A stretch of 64,000 nt of DNA from Methylomarinum sp965277025 (GCA_965277025.1 OZ255706.1:1674001-1738000); one strand, 5' to 3'. Shown: positions 43,860-53,752, numbered from the stretch's first letter. Program-made: numbers and translations. Notes: generated by a model from the letters alone, not told the origin.

Positions 43860-45224
43860 ATGAGAAACGTTGAACTCTTATCCCCTGCTGGAACCTTGCG
43901 TAATATGCGTTATGCTTTTGCCTATGGGGCCGATGCGGTGTATGCCGGACAGCCGCGTTACAGTCTGCGGGTCAGAAACAATGACTTTCTGGAAAATAAT
44001 CTGGATAAAGGTATCAAGGAAGCGCACGCACAGGGGAAGAAATTTTTTCTGGCAGCCAATGTGATACCGCACAATACCAAGATTAAAACATTTATCAAGG
44101 ATATGGAGCCTATTGTCGGCATGAAGCCTGATGCGTTGATTATGGCGGATCCGGGCTTGATCATGATGACCCGGGAAAAATGGCCGGACATGCCGATTCA
44201 TCTATCCGTACAGGCCAACACTGTCAATTACGCCAGCGTCAAATTCTGGCAAAAAATGGGGGTTGAGCGCATTATTCTGTCGCGGGAATTATCCCTGGAT
44301 GAAATTGCTGAAATTCGCCAGGAATGTCCGGATATGGAGCTGGAAGTGTTTGTGCATGGCGCATTGTGTATCGCCTATTCGGGTCGTTGTCTGCTGTCTG
44401 GCTATTTCAACCACCGTGATCCCAATCAGGGTACCTGCACTAATTCCTGCCGCTGGAAATACGATACCTTGCCAGCCCATGAAAATGCAGAAGGCGATTA
44501 TGTGCTGGACAGCGCCGCCTTATCGATGGGCGACTTGAATCAGGGAACCTGTGGCGGGGAGCGGCATCCTTTGGCGGATAAGGTTTATTTTCTGGAAGAA
44601 GAAGGACGCAAGGGCGAATTGATGCCGGTCATGGAAGATGAAAATGGTACTTATATCATGAACTCCAAAGACCTGCGCGCCATTCAGCATGTACAGCGCC
44701 TAGTGGAAATCGGTGTCGATAGCCTGAAAATTGAAGGTCGCACCAAATCACATTTTTATGTGGCGCGCACAGCTCAAGCCTATCGTCAGGCGATAGACGA
44801 TGCCCTGGCCGGGCGTGAATTTCAGCCACATTTGTTGGGCGTGTTGGAAAACCTGGCCAACCGTGGTTACACCGATGGCTTTTATCAGCGTCATCATACG
44901 CATGAACAACAAAACTACATTACCGGTTATTCCAAAAGTCATCAGCAACAATTTTGTGGTGAAATCGTCGGCTATGATGATGAAAAAGGCATGGCTGAAA
45001 TTCTGGTGAAAAATAAATTCGCAGTGGGAGACCGACTGGAAGTGATTTTGCCACAAGGTAACCACGATATGGTGGTTGAGCATATGGATGATATGTATGG
45101 TCATGCCATGCAGGAAGCAGCTGGCGGTGGCTATGAAGTGAAAATTCCCATGCCAAAAATGGCAGCTCAGCATGGCTTGCTGGCGCGTTATTTTGACAAA
45201 CAACCGACCGGGGTGGCGGCGTAA
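43860..45224 (+). CDS. trhP: tRNA uridine(34) hydroxylase (U32 peptidase-like, YegQ)
   Basis: A 454-aa protein starting at the ATG at 43860 (MRNVELLSPAGTLRNM). It belongs to the U32 family that makes 5-hydroxyuridine at the wobble position of tRNAs together with prephenate. Motifs include YAFAYGADAVYAGQPRYSLRVRN, HLSVQANTVN, CIAYSGRCLLSGYFNHRD and QGTCTNSCRWKY (iron-sulfur cysteines), and SLKIEGRTKSHFYVA. Length fits YegQ. It overlaps the next gene by one base (TAATG). Confidence 0.9.
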   Translation: MRNVELLSPAGTLRNMRYAFAYGADAVYAGQPRYSLRVRNNDFLENNLDKGIKEAHAQGKKFFLAANVIPHNTKIKTFIKDMEPIVGMKPDALIMADPGLIMMTREKWPDMPIHLSVQANTVNYASVKFWQKMGVERIILSRELSLDEIAEIRQECPDMELEVFVHGALCIAYSGRCLLSGYFNHRDPNQGTCTNSCRWKYDTLPAHENAEGDYVLDSAALSMGDLNQGTCGGERHPLADKVYFLEEEGRKGELMPVMEDENGTYIMNSKDLRAIQHVQRLVEIGVDSLKIEGRTKSHFYVARTAQAYRQAIDDALAGREFQPHLLGVLENLANRGYTDGFYQRHHTHEQQNYITGYSKSHQQQFCGEIVGYDDEKGMAEILVKNKFAVGDRLEVILPQGNHDMVVEHMDDMYGHAMQEAAGGGYEVKIPMPKMAAQHGLLARYFDKQPTGVAA

Positions 45225-46492
45225 TGCAGCGATTGATTGCTCGCTGGCGTTCACACCCTCATTTCAAAAAAATCCTGCCGCTGATTATTATCTTGCTGGG
45301 TATTCTGATCTTTACCCTGTTGTTGGTGACACGCCAGGAAAAGGTCAAGGCGACCGTACAGGAACGCATTTGGCGAGTGGAAACCATCGCCATCAAACTG
45401 AAAACCTTATCACCGACATTGACCTTGTATGGCAAGGTGGAAACGCCAGCATTAGTGAAAGCTGCCGCGCCAAAAAAGAGTCGGGTGGCCGAGGTATTGG
45501 TCAAAGAAGGGGATAGCATCAAACCGGGGCAATTATTGATCGCTCTGGATGCCGGCGATTTTGAACCGGCGCTTGTGCGTGCCCAGGCGAAAGTCAGGGA
45601 ACTTAAGGCGTTGATTGACAGCGAAAATACGCAATATCATGCCGATAAACAAGCACTGCAACATGACCGGTCGGTATTGAAACTGATGCAGACAGCGCAG
45701 CAGCGTGCAGAGCGCTTGTTAAAGAAAAAGCTGGGCTCGAAACTATCGCTGGATCAGGCGAAAGAAGCACTGAACCGGCAATATCTGACGGTGATCAGTC
45801 GCCAGCGCGCGATTGCCGATCATCTGGCCAGGCTACAGCAATTACAAGCCCGTCTGGAATCCGCTAAGGCTGACGTGCAAATGGCCAGATTGGATTTAAA
45901 GCGTAGCCGCGTTATTGCATCATTTGACGGCATTGTTGAATCGGTTGAGGTCGCACCTGGAGACCCGGTCAAAGATAATCAAATACTCGCCAGTTACTAT
46001 CCATTAGTGCAACTGGAAGTTCGGGCGAAAATTCCAGCGCCGTATCAGGCAGGCATTCAACAGGCTTTAGAAGCAGGTGAAAAACTGACCGGGCAGGCGC
46101 AAAGTCCGGTTGGCGCTTTCGCTGTCCAGTTGAACAGGCTGGGCCGCGCCGATGCCCGAGGTATAGATGCCTTGTTTTCAGTAGCAGCCAGGATGCAGGC
46201 TTTACACTTGGGTGAGGCGGTCACATTAAACCTGAATCTTCCTGCGCAAAAGAATGTTGCGCTCATTCCCCGCACAGCGCTTTATGATAATCAACGAATA
46301 TATCGGGTGGACCGGCAATCAGGACGATTACAGGCGCTGAGCGTGAAAAAGACAGGCAATGTCCACAGCGGTGTGTTAGTTTTCAGTCCGGCGCTTCACA
46401 ATGGCGACCAGATCATGATTACCAATCTGCCCAATGCTGTTGATGGGATGAAAGTACAAGTCGTGAACACAGGAGATGAAAGTAAGCGCTAA
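45224..46492 (+). CDS. RND-type membrane fusion (periplasmic adaptor) protein
   Basis: A 422-aa HlyD/AcrA-like adaptor. A single N-terminal membrane helix (LPLIIILLGILIFTLLLV) anchors it. There is a biotinyl-lipoyl-like half (RVAEVLVKEGDSIKPGQLLIALD), a long coiled coil (about 120-225) and the returning half (RVIASFDGIVESVEVAPGDPVKDNQ), then beta-barrel domains. Such proteins link an RND or ABC pump to an outer membrane channel. The pump gene usually follows, but here only repeats and an IS-like remnant come next. Confidence 0.85.
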   Translation: MQRLIARWRSHPHFKKILPLIIILLGILIFTLLLVTRQEKVKATVQERIWRVETIAIKLKTLSPTLTLYGKVETPALVKAAAPKKSRVAEVLVKEGDSIKPGQLLIALDAGDFEPALVRAQAKVRELKALIDSENTQYHADKQALQHDRSVLKLMQTAQQRAERLLKKKLGSKLSLDQAKEALNRQYLTVISRQRAIADHLARLQQLQARLESAKADVQMARLDLKRSRVIASFDGIVESVEVAPGDPVKDNQILASYYPLVQLEVRAKIPAPYQAGIQQALEAGEKLTGQAQSPVGAFAVQLNRLGRADARGIDALFSVAARMQALHLGEAVTLNLNLPAQKNVALIPRTALYDNQRIYRVDRQSGRLQALSVKKTGNVHSGVLVFSPALHNGDQIMITNLPNAVDGMKVQVVNTGDESKR

Positions 46493-46560
46493 ACTGCCGC
46501 ATCATGCCGGATAGTTATCGCTAATCTGTTCATCGCACCGTCGAAGAAGTGAGTTATTAA

Positions 46561-47102
46561 CTGATGTTACGCATTGAACAGGAAAATTGATTGCGTTTAC
46601 AAATAATAACTTTTCAGGTAGGGTGGATTCGCCGTCAGGCAATCCACCGTTTTAAGGAGAGAGTGTTTCCTACCGCTTTATGGCGGTTTTGGCGTAAAAC
46701 CGCCCTACACAAACGCCCTTTTTTTGTAGTCAGTAGCCCGGATGAAGTGAAACGGAATCCGGGATAATCGGAGCCCCCACTTCCCGTATTCCGCGTTGCT
46801 TCATACGGGCTACCGGAAATGTTTTCTAAGAGAAACGGTCTTGCAATAACGCATGCTGGCGGTTGATATTCTGAATCTAAACGCCGTTGATCTGCCGCAT
46901 GCTGACCAGGCAAATTGCCTTCTGGCATTTATGATAATAGTTGTCCACGACAATTGCACCGCGAACAAACTCGAATACTCGATTCTGAGTGGTCTGGCTA
47001 TTTCATGGTGTACCAAGCTGTATGATTGATTACAAGACATGGCTCTGCTCCTTGATTGCTTTTTGAAATTTATCAATTATCCAGGACGATGCGTAACATC
47101 AG
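46561..47102. mobile_element. 542-bp element with inverted ends, degraded IS or miniature element
   Basis: CTGATGTTACGCAT at 46561-46574 is repeated in inverted form ending at 47102, with TTATTAA directly outside on both sides (46554-46560 and 47103-47109), a possible 7-bp target duplication. Inside are the GTAGGGTGGATTCGCC repeat shared with 24024, a second repeat starting TAGCCCGGATGAAG, and a minus-strand stretch with ARPLRIEY, the N-terminal signature of REP-associated tyrosine transposases, then frame decay. No intact gene is present. Confidence 0.6.
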
Positions 47103-47116
47103 TTATTAATGAGAAG

Positions 47117-47139
47117 TTATTCACAGTTTTTGTGGATAA
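47117..47139. promoter_or_regulatory. Two inverted DnaA-box-like sites beside an AT-rich stretch
   Basis: TTATTCACA at 47117-47125 and TGTGGATAA (reverse of TTATCCACA) at 47131-47139 both fit the DnaA box consensus TTATNCACA. An AT-rich segment follows to about 47270. No replication gene lies here, so a role as origin is not claimed. Confidence 0.4.
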
Positions 47140-47296
47140 CTTTGTGGGTATTTTATGGAATATCCACTATGGAGCAGATAACATCTATATTACACTTAAA
47201 TTGTTTATTTTTTATACAGTTTGTTCGTATTAAAAATCAAAGACTTAATAGATTTATGCGATTTAACAAAAAGAGTTTTTGTGTTTTTCGGCGGTT

Positions 47297-47404
47297 TTGC
47301 TGGAACCCAAGCTCCTGCTTCACGAAAAACCCTATCCAGTTAGCTTGATTCTGCTTTGATTAAGTGGAACTTCTAAATCAGGGTTCCCAAGCGGGAGCTT
47401 GGGA
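47297..47404. repeat. About 105-bp repeat, inverted copy of 60003-60105
   Basis: The reverse complement of this stretch matches the interior of the small element at 59970-60214, including the CCCAAGCTCCCGCTTGGG hairpin and the segment AAGCTAACTGGATAG. It lies between the AT-rich region and the 3' end of topA; no gene is seen. Confidence 0.75.
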
Positions 47405-47472
47405 AGTAAGCAAATGTAAAGCTCGCCGGATTGTTGGGTTTCGCTATGCTCTACCCAGTCAACGGGGCTGTA

Positions 47473-49803
47473 TCAGGCAGGTTGTTTGTTTTCTGTCGGG
47501 CCGTTGACGTCTTCCGGGTCACCTTCATATGGTGTAGCGTATTTACATTCCTTTTGCGGGCAGACTTTTTCCGGACCACGGCGTTTGGTGGTTTTCAGGG
47601 TCAGAATCGGCCAGTCGCATTCTGGACAACTCTCCTTGATCGGCGCATTCCACAGGGCGTAATCACACTTGGGATATTCCGAGCAGGAATAGAAAATTTT
47701 GCCATAGCGGGATTTGCGTTTGAGAATATTGCCTTTGTGACACACCGGACATTCAACGCCGGTATCCAACGGTTTTTCCAGCGGTTCGATATGTTTGCAT
47801 GAAGGATAATTGCTACAACCAATAAACTTGCCATATCGACCGGTTTTGATGACCAGCGCGGAATCACATTTCGGACAGGTGCGGCCTTCAACCACTTCGG
47901 GTTCCTGCGACTGCGTGCCGTCGTCATTCAAATTACGGGTGTAGGAACACTCAGGATAATTGGTGCAGCCGATAAAACGGCCGTTTCGACCCAGACGGAT
48001 AGATAGTGGACTGCCGCATTCCGGACATTTTTCATCGATGGCTTCCTGGGTGACGTCTTTGCGTTGCACCGATTCTTCTTTTTCATGAATCAGTTTGATA
48101 AAAGGGCGCCAGAACTCTTCCAGTAATAGGATCCAGTCTTTTTCTCCACGTGCAACCGCATCCAGCTCGTTTTCCAGATTGGCGGTAAAGTTGTAATCGA
48201 CGTATTTATTGAAATGTTCAGTCAGAAACTTATTGACGATACGGCCCACATCGGTGGGAGAGAAGCGCTTTTTTTCCAACGTGACATAATCACGGTTCTG
48301 CAAGGTGGAAATAATCGTCGCATAAGTGGATGGCCGACCGATACCGTGCTCTTCCAGAGCCTTGACCAGGCTGGCCTCGCTGTAACGCGGCGGTGGTTCG
48401 GTAAAGTGCTGGGTGGCGTTGATATCGTTCAAGTCGACCGGACGGCCTTCTTCCATCGGCGGTAAAAAGCTTTCCTTGTCGTCGCCTTCTTTGCCATCAT
48501 CCTGACCTTCCAGATAAACCGACATAAAACCAGGTTTGGCGATAGTGGAGCCTGTGGCGCGGAAAATATTTTTCTCGCTGCCGCAATGGAGATCGACGGC
48601 GACCAGATTCAGCGTTGCATGCATCATCTGACAGGCAACGGTACGTTTCCAGATCAGATTATAGAGTTTGAATTGATCGGGCGTTAACCGGTTTTTAACC
48701 TGTTCCGGTAGACGAAATGCATCGGTTGGGCGGATGGCTTCATGCGCTTCCTGCGCGTTCTTGGATTTGGTTTTAAATGAACGCGGTTGTTTGGGCAGGT
48801 TTTCCTTGCCGTATTTTTCGGCAATCAAATCACGAATAGTCGCGATGGCTTCATCGGCCAGATTAACCGAGTCAGTACGCATATAGGTGATCAAACCGAC
48901 TGTTTCACCGCCCAGATCGATACCTTCATATAATTGCTGCGCGACCATCATGGTCTTGCGCGTAGTAAAACCCAGTTTGCGCGCCGCTTCCTGCTGCAGT
49001 GTCGAGGTAATAAATGGCGCGGCCGGATTGCGTTTACGTTGTTTCTTTTCCAGCTTGGCGACCAGCAGTTTACCGTCAGCTTCTTTTAACAAGGCTTCTC
49101 TGACTTCGGTGGCGCGTTTTTCATCGGTAATGCTGAATTGGGACAGCTTTTCGCCATTAAAATGCGTCAGCTTGGCTTTAAACGGTTTTCCCTGCGCACT
49201 GGCTTCTGCGGTGTGGCTCCAGTATTCCTTGCTTTCAAAGGCTTCGATCTCCAGTTCGCGCTCGACAATCATGCTTAATGCAGGGCTTTGAACGCGGCCT
49301 GCCGATAAACCCCGGCGGATTTTTTTCCATAATAATGGTGACAGATTGAAGCCCACCAGATAATCCAGCGCACGCCGGGCCTGTTGGGCGTTGATCAGGG
49401 TGGTGGATAATTCCGTTGGGTGCGCAATGGCGTCAGATACCGCTTTTTTGGTGATTTCATGAAACACCACGCGGTGAACCGGTTTGTCCTTGAGCAGTTT
49501 TTTGCCTTTCAAATATTCATAAACATGCCAGGAGATCGCTTCTCCTTCACGATCCGGGTCAGTCGCCAGATAGAGATTGTCCGCTTTTTTGATGGCTTTG
49601 CTGATTTTCTGCAAATGGCGCAGATTACGGTCGATAACCTGATATTTCATGGCGAAATCATGGTCAGGGTCTACAGCGCCTTCTTTGGGAACCAAATCAC
49701 GGACATGGCCGTACGAAGCCAATACCTGGAAGTCTTTTCCAAGATATTTTTCAATAGTTTTACATTTGGCCGGTGATTCGACGATAACGAGGTTTTTACT
49801 CAT
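47473..49803 (-). CDS. topA: DNA topoisomerase I
   Basis: Relaxes negatively supercoiled DNA. The 776-aa protein has an N-terminal TOPRIM domain (NLVIVESPAKCKTIEKYLG, ATDPDREGEAISWH), the catalytic tyrosine in GLITYMRTDS, and GRPSTYATIISTLQNRDYV. The C-terminus has four Cys4 zinc ribbons (CPECGSPLS, CPKCDSALV, CPVCHKGN, CPECDWPIL). E. coli TopA is 865 aa with a similar layout. It is four bases downstream of smg on the same strand, and forms a leftward group smg-dprA-LysM-topA. Confidence 0.96.
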   Translation of the reverse strand: MSKNLVIVESPAKCKTIEKYLGKDFQVLASYGHVRDLVPKEGAVDPDHDFAMKYQVIDRNLRHLQKISKAIKKADNLYLATDPDREGEAISWHVYEYLKGKKLLKDKPVHRVVFHEITKKAVSDAIAHPTELSTTLINAQQARRALDYLVGFNLSPLLWKKIRRGLSAGRVQSPALSMIVERELEIEAFESKEYWSHTAEASAQGKPFKAKLTHFNGEKLSQFSITDEKRATEVREALLKEADGKLLVAKLEKKQRKRNPAAPFITSTLQQEAARKLGFTTRKTMMVAQQLYEGIDLGGETVGLITYMRTDSVNLADEAIATIRDLIAEKYGKENLPKQPRSFKTKSKNAQEAHEAIRPTDAFRLPEQVKNRLTPDQFKLYNLIWKRTVACQMMHATLNLVAVDLHCGSEKNIFRATGSTIAKPGFMSVYLEGQDDGKEGDDKESFLPPMEEGRPVDLNDINATQHFTEPPPRYSEASLVKALEEHGIGRPSTYATIISTLQNRDYVTLEKKRFSPTDVGRIVNKFLTEHFNKYVDYNFTANLENELDAVARGEKDWILLLEEFWRPFIKLIHEKEESVQRKDVTQEAIDEKCPECGSPLSIRLGRNGRFIGCTNYPECSYTRNLNDDGTQSQEPEVVEGRTCPKCDSALVIKTGRYGKFIGCSNYPSCKHIEPLEKPLDTGVECPVCHKGNILKRKSRYGKIFYSCSEYPKCDYALWNAPIKESCPECDWPILTLKTTKRRGPEKVCPQKECKYATPYEGDPEDVNGPTENKQPA

Positions 49804-49807
49804 ATAA

Positions 49808-50284
49808 TTAGTGCAGGGCGGTTGGCTTCAGGTCGTAGACAATATCTTCCATGCGTGAAAAGGCGCTGTCATCGGTAGGTTGGCTGAGTAATATCATCAG
49901 TACCAGCCATTTTAATTTATCCAGGGTGATATTTTCGTCTTTCAACGCCATGGCGCGGTCGATAACAATTTCACGGCTGTCAGGGTTTAAAATCTGGTTG
50001 TGTTCCAGGAACAATAAAAGGTCTCGGCATTCAATATCCAACACCTTTTTTTCCGGTTCGCTGAAAATCCGGAAGGCTGAGGAAACAGTTGGAATAATCG
50101 TGTTTTCTTCAGATAAAGATTCCAGCCAGTCGAAGGCTTTATTGATTTCAGTCTGGCCAAAACCGGCTTGTTTCAGTTCTTCAAGCACACTATCGGCGTC
50201 GGTCAACATATCAATTTCGTCGGCCAGATAGTTTTCAAACAGGTAAATCAGTACATCAAAAATATCTTCTTTCATAGAGTCCAA
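49808..50284 (-). CDS. smg: Smg/DUF494 family protein
   Basis: A 158-aa acidic helical protein that matches Smg (DUF494): MKEDIFDVLIYLFENYL at the start, LKQAGFGQTEINKAFDWLE and the L-x-W-L-V-L-M-I-L-L-S-Q-P region at the end. The function is unknown; it is commonly found between dprA and topA in gammaproteobacteria, exactly as here. Confidence 0.93.
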   Translation of the reverse strand: MDSMKEDIFDVLIYLFENYLADEIDMLTDADSVLEELKQAGFGQTEINKAFDWLESLSEENTIIPTVSSAFRIFSEPEKKVLDIECRDLLLFLEHNQILNPDSREIVIDRAMALKDENITLDKLKWLVLMILLSQPTDDSAFSRMEDIVYDLKPTALH

Positions 50285-50290
50285 ATGGGG

Positions 50291-51379
50291 TTATTTGAGT
50301 CGAATATAGCTACTGCCAGGCTGTGATGCAATATATCCTTCCAGTTCCAGCACCAGTAAGATGGATGAGATGATTTCTATGGAAAGTCCGGTTTCCTCGA
50401 TCAGATAATCAATGGTTGTGGGGCTGAATTGGACTAAATTCAATAGATTTTCCTGCTCCGGGTCAAGTGTTGTTTTGAAGTTTTCTGCTGGTTTGTTGGT
50501 AGGTTGTTGATTATATTGGCCTAATTCTTCAAAAATATCATCGGTCGTTTCCACCAGTTTAGCGCCTTGACGGATTAATGCGTTGCATCCCCGGGCCAAA
50601 GGGTTGTGAATGGAGCCTGGAATGGCGAAAACTTCCCGATTTTGTTCCAGCGCCAATCTGGCGGTAATTAAAGAACCACTTTGTTTCGCAGCCTCTACTA
50701 CCAGAAGGCCTAAGCACAAGCCGCTGATGATACGATTGCGGCGAGGAAAATGATTGGCTTTAGCTGCGGTGCCGGGTGGAAATTCAGAGATGATCGTGCC
50801 GTGTTGCAGAATATCGGTAGCCAGTTGTTTATGCCGGGCAGGATAAACGCGGTCCAATCCCGTGCCGGCCACGGCGATAGTCCGCCCGCTTGCCGCCAAC
50901 GCGCCTTGATGGGCGGCTGCATCGATACCCAGCGCCAGCCCGCTGGTAATGACAAAACCATACTGCGCCAGAGTTGTGGCGAATTGCTGGGCGGTCTGTA
51001 CGCCTTGCGGCGAAGGATTGCGGCTGCCGACAATGGCGATTTGAGGCTGATTGAGCAAATCGATGTTACCCCTGACAAATAAAACCGGTGGTGGATTGTC
51101 AATTTCCTTGAGTTGTGGCGGGTAACCCGGGTCTGTAAAAGGAATAATGTAGTGTTGATGCTGATTGGTCCAAGCAAGATCCTGCTCAACCACCGACCAG
51201 TCGAGTGATTTTATTGCACTGATAACTGAATCGTTCAAACCCCATTTTTTCAATTGCGCATGGGAGGCGGAAAATATGGCGGCTGGCTCGGTTTGTTGCA
51301 GCAGTTTTTCAATGGTTTTGCTGCCCATGCCGGGGGTTCTCAGCATGGCCAGCCAGTATTTTAAAGTTGAGTCGGGCAA
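50291..51379 (-). CDS. dprA: DNA processing protein DprA
   Basis: Binds incoming single-stranded DNA and loads RecA during natural transformation. The 362-aa protein has an N-terminal SAM-like region (WLAMLRTPGMGSKTIEKLL), the Rossmann domain (IAIVGSRNPSPQGVQTAQQFA; ITSGLALGIDAAAHQGAL; FPRRNRIISGLCLGLLVVEA), and a winged-helix tail (PTTIDYLIEETGLSIEIISSILLVLELEGYI). The length is typical. It is adjacent to smg and the LysM gene on the same strand. Confidence 0.95.
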   Translation of the reverse strand: MPDSTLKYWLAMLRTPGMGSKTIEKLLQQTEPAAIFSASHAQLKKWGLNDSVISAIKSLDWSVVEQDLAWTNQHQHYIIPFTDPGYPPQLKEIDNPPPVLFVRGNIDLLNQPQIAIVGSRNPSPQGVQTAQQFATTLAQYGFVITSGLALGIDAAAHQGALAASGRTIAVAGTGLDRVYPARHKQLATDILQHGTIISEFPPGTAAKANHFPRRNRIISGLCLGLLVVEAAKQSGSLITARLALEQNREVFAIPGSIHNPLARGCNALIRQGAKLVETTDDIFEELGQYNQQPTNKPAENFKTTLDPEQENLLNLVQFSPTTIDYLIEETGLSIEIISSILLVLELEGYIASQPGSSYIRLK

Positions 51380-51394
51380 ATGGTTTATTGAGAT

Positions 51395-52426
51395 TTAAGG
51401 AGTTTCAATTCTGTCCAGTACATGAATGGCGGCAGACGCTTCCATGACCAACGCATAACTGACTCGTTCAAAAGGTCGAAAGACCATCAAGACGCCAGCA
51501 ATTTCATCCGGTAGTTTAACAGTACTGGTTTTATCCGGGTCACCAATTCGATCGACAACGGTTCGGCCTTTACGGTAAATATCGAAAACATGACCGGTTT
51601 CGATGCCATCGGCTGTCCCTTTATCAATGACTACAACATTGTATTGGCCTATTTGCGAGACGCCATTCAATACACTGATGATATTCCCTTTGATAATCTT
51701 TTCGGATACGTGAGGATAATAGTTGAGCGCCAATTCTCCAGCCGAACTGACCATCAAACGATCACCCATACGGACTTCCTGATCCGATTTGTTGATAGAC
51801 AGCGTTGCAGGGTCGCCAATGCTTTGCAGCGTGGTATCTGCGATATAGCTCGCTTCGTAACCCAGAATTTCCTGGCTGTCGGGGCTGGTGTACGCTTTGC
51901 CTTTTCGGTAGACGATGTAAGTCAGGCTTTCAGGCTGGGTGATGGAGCGGACATAAATGCGGTCCCCGGCGCCAGCCAGCAGATGTTCACCGGCAAAATC
52001 AATAACATATGGAGCATTGTCTAATTCATGTTGAGTGACCACTTTAGGCGAGGTCAAAAATTGACGGATCGCATCGGAAGGAATCATTTCGATGGCATCT
52101 TCAACCGGGAATTGACGAATTTTGGGTGAAAAATCATTCCCCTGGTGTCGCGTCAGACTTAATTGAGGCTGGCCATTGACGATAGAAAAATAAAGCGTGT
52201 CGCCCGGATAAATCAGATGTGGATTTTTAATTTGTGGATTTTTTTTCCATAACTTGGGCCACTCCCATGGGTTTTGCAGAAATTTTCCCGATATATCCCA
52301 AAGTGTGTCGCCTTTGACGACCGTGTATTGGTCTGGGTGATTCGGGTTGATTTTCAAGTTGTCGGCCCATACAACCGTCATTAAACTCAGGCCGAAAATG
52401 ATAGCGGCAATTTTATGCAAAGCCAT
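51395..52426 (-). CDS. LysM domain protein, periplasmic
   Basis: A 343-aa protein with a signal peptide (IAAIIFGLSLMTVVWA) and a LysM peptidoglycan-binding domain (about 32-82: YTVVKGDTLWDISGKFLQNPWEWPKLW...YPGDTLYF). The remainder resembles the conserved region that follows the LysM domain in the proteins usually located upstream of dprA. The cellular role is unclear. It lies 15 bp upstream of dprA and is probably its co-transcribed partner. Confidence 0.88.
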   Translation of the reverse strand: MALHKIAAIIFGLSLMTVVWADNLKINPNHPDQYTVVKGDTLWDISGKFLQNPWEWPKLWKKNPQIKNPHLIYPGDTLYFSIVNGQPQLSLTRHQGNDFSPKIRQFPVEDAIEMIPSDAIRQFLTSPKVVTQHELDNAPYVIDFAGEHLLAGAGDRIYVRSITQPESLTYIVYRKGKAYTSPDSQEILGYEASYIADTTLQSIGDPATLSINKSDQEVRMGDRLMVSSAGELALNYYPHVSEKIIKGNIISVLNGVSQIGQYNVVVIDKGTADGIETGHVFDIYRKGRTVVDRIGDPDKTSTVKLPDEIAGVLMVFRPFERVSYALVMEASAAIHVLDRIETP

Positions 52427-52530
52427 AGTTGGAATCCTGAAACAAGATGGTGAATATTATAGTGAGTTTAGATGAATTTTTACTGATTGCCAGTGATTCT
52501 TTACAGTTAAAATGATTAGTTGTTCGCAAT

Positions 52531-53752
52531 CTCTGTACATGACAAAAAATATTAAAAGCTGGCGTAGCTCGTTGAAATGTAATTAAATACCGCATTTTGT
52601 TTTAGCGAACATGAATAACGGGACATTACAAATCAACGAGCTGACCGTCATATTAACTGAGCACTTTCAATGGAACAAGGCAAGAATCGTTTGTTTTGTG
52701 GGTATGTTAATTGCTTTGATGGCAGTTAGCACGGTCAATCTGGCCCAGCTCGCCGTATTCTTTCCCCGTCGGGCAAAAATTTCCTCACGATATCGACGGA
52801 TGCAACGATTTTTCAGTGACCATTGGCTGGATTACAATGAAGTCGCTCATTTCATCATGAAACTGTTTGGTTTCACTGATCAGGATTACTATCTGACGTT
52901 AGACAGGACGAATTGGAAGTGGGGTAAAACCAATATTAATCTGCTGGTGCTTGCCGTGGTTTATCGGGGTGCCGCCATTCCGGTGTATTGGTTGCCTTTA
53001 AACAAGCGGGGCAACTCTAATACGAAGGAACGTATAGCGCTGATGAAACGCTTTATTGCGCAGTTTGGCCGACATCACATCAAAGGTCTTTTGGCTGATC
53101 GGGAGTTTATTGGAGACGAATGGATGGGCTGGTTGTTTGAGCAAGAGATTCCCTTTTATATCCGTATTCGCAACAACGCCTGGACAACCAATGCCCAAGG
53201 CCAGCGAATACGCGTAGAGCGTTTGTTTTATGGGCTTAAGCCGGGTAGCACACGACACCTCTCAACAGCGCGCTATTTGGGAAATTGTTCAATTTATCTC
53301 AGTGGGTTACGGCTGAGTGATGGTGAGTTATTAATCATCGTCTGTCAGCATTTGAACCCTGATGCGATTAAAATTTATGGCTTGCGTTGGGAAATCGAAA
53401 CGCTTTTTGGCGGTTTAAAAGGACGGGGATTCAAACTTGAGGAAACGCGTGTAGTCGGTTATCTTCGGATCAAAAAATTGTTAGTACTTCCCGTTATTGC
53501 TTTCTGTTGGTCACATAAAGCAGGCGAATGGAAACATGATTGCGAGTTACCAATAAAAACCAAAACACATCAGCGGCTCGCGCAAAGCCTGTTTCGATAT
53601 GGATTAGATTGTATCCGCTCAACGTTGTTTAATGTCTTATCTCAATCAAAAAGGATGATTAGAAAAGTGATTGCTCTTTTGCAACCCATACCTTTTGTCA
53701 CTGGAATACATGAGACTCATTTGTCATAAGTTAATTTTTGTCATGTACAGAG
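52531..53752 (+). mobile_element. IS4-family insertion sequence, copy 3
   Basis: Complete 1,222-bp element with a 9-bp target duplication GTTCGCAAT at 52522-52530 and 53753-53761. It is inserted between the LysM gene and the dodecin gene, with its transposase reading toward dodecin. Confidence 0.96.
52611..53729 (+). CDS. IS4-family DDE transposase, copy 3
   Basis: Intact 372-aa frame. Reads FFPRRAKIS like copy 4 and WEIETLFGGLKG like copy 1. The DDE residues in LTLDRTNWKWG, LLADREF and the YGLRWEIE motif are kept. Confidence 0.9.
   Translation: MNNGTLQINELTVILTEHFQWNKARIVCFVGMLIALMAVSTVNLAQLAVFFPRRAKISSRYRRMQRFFSDHWLDYNEVAHFIMKLFGFTDQDYYLTLDRTNWKWGKTNINLLVLAVVYRGAAIPVYWLPLNKRGNSNTKERIALMKRFIAQFGRHHIKGLLADREFIGDEWMGWLFEQEIPFYIRIRNNAWTTNAQGQRIRVERLFYGLKPGSTRHLSTARYLGNCSIYLSGLRLSDGELLIIVCQHLNPDAIKIYGLRWEIETLFGGLKGRGFKLEETRVVGYLRIKKLLVLPVIAFCWSHKAGEWKHDCELPIKTKTHQRLAQSLFRYGLDCIRSTLFNVLSQSKRMIRKVIALLQPIPFVTGIHETHLS

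Noticed and set aside
47473..49803. Long open frames on the strand opposite topA and many other coding genes
   Set aside because: They have no family motifs or ribosome-binding sites and follow the codon pattern of the real gene on the other strand.
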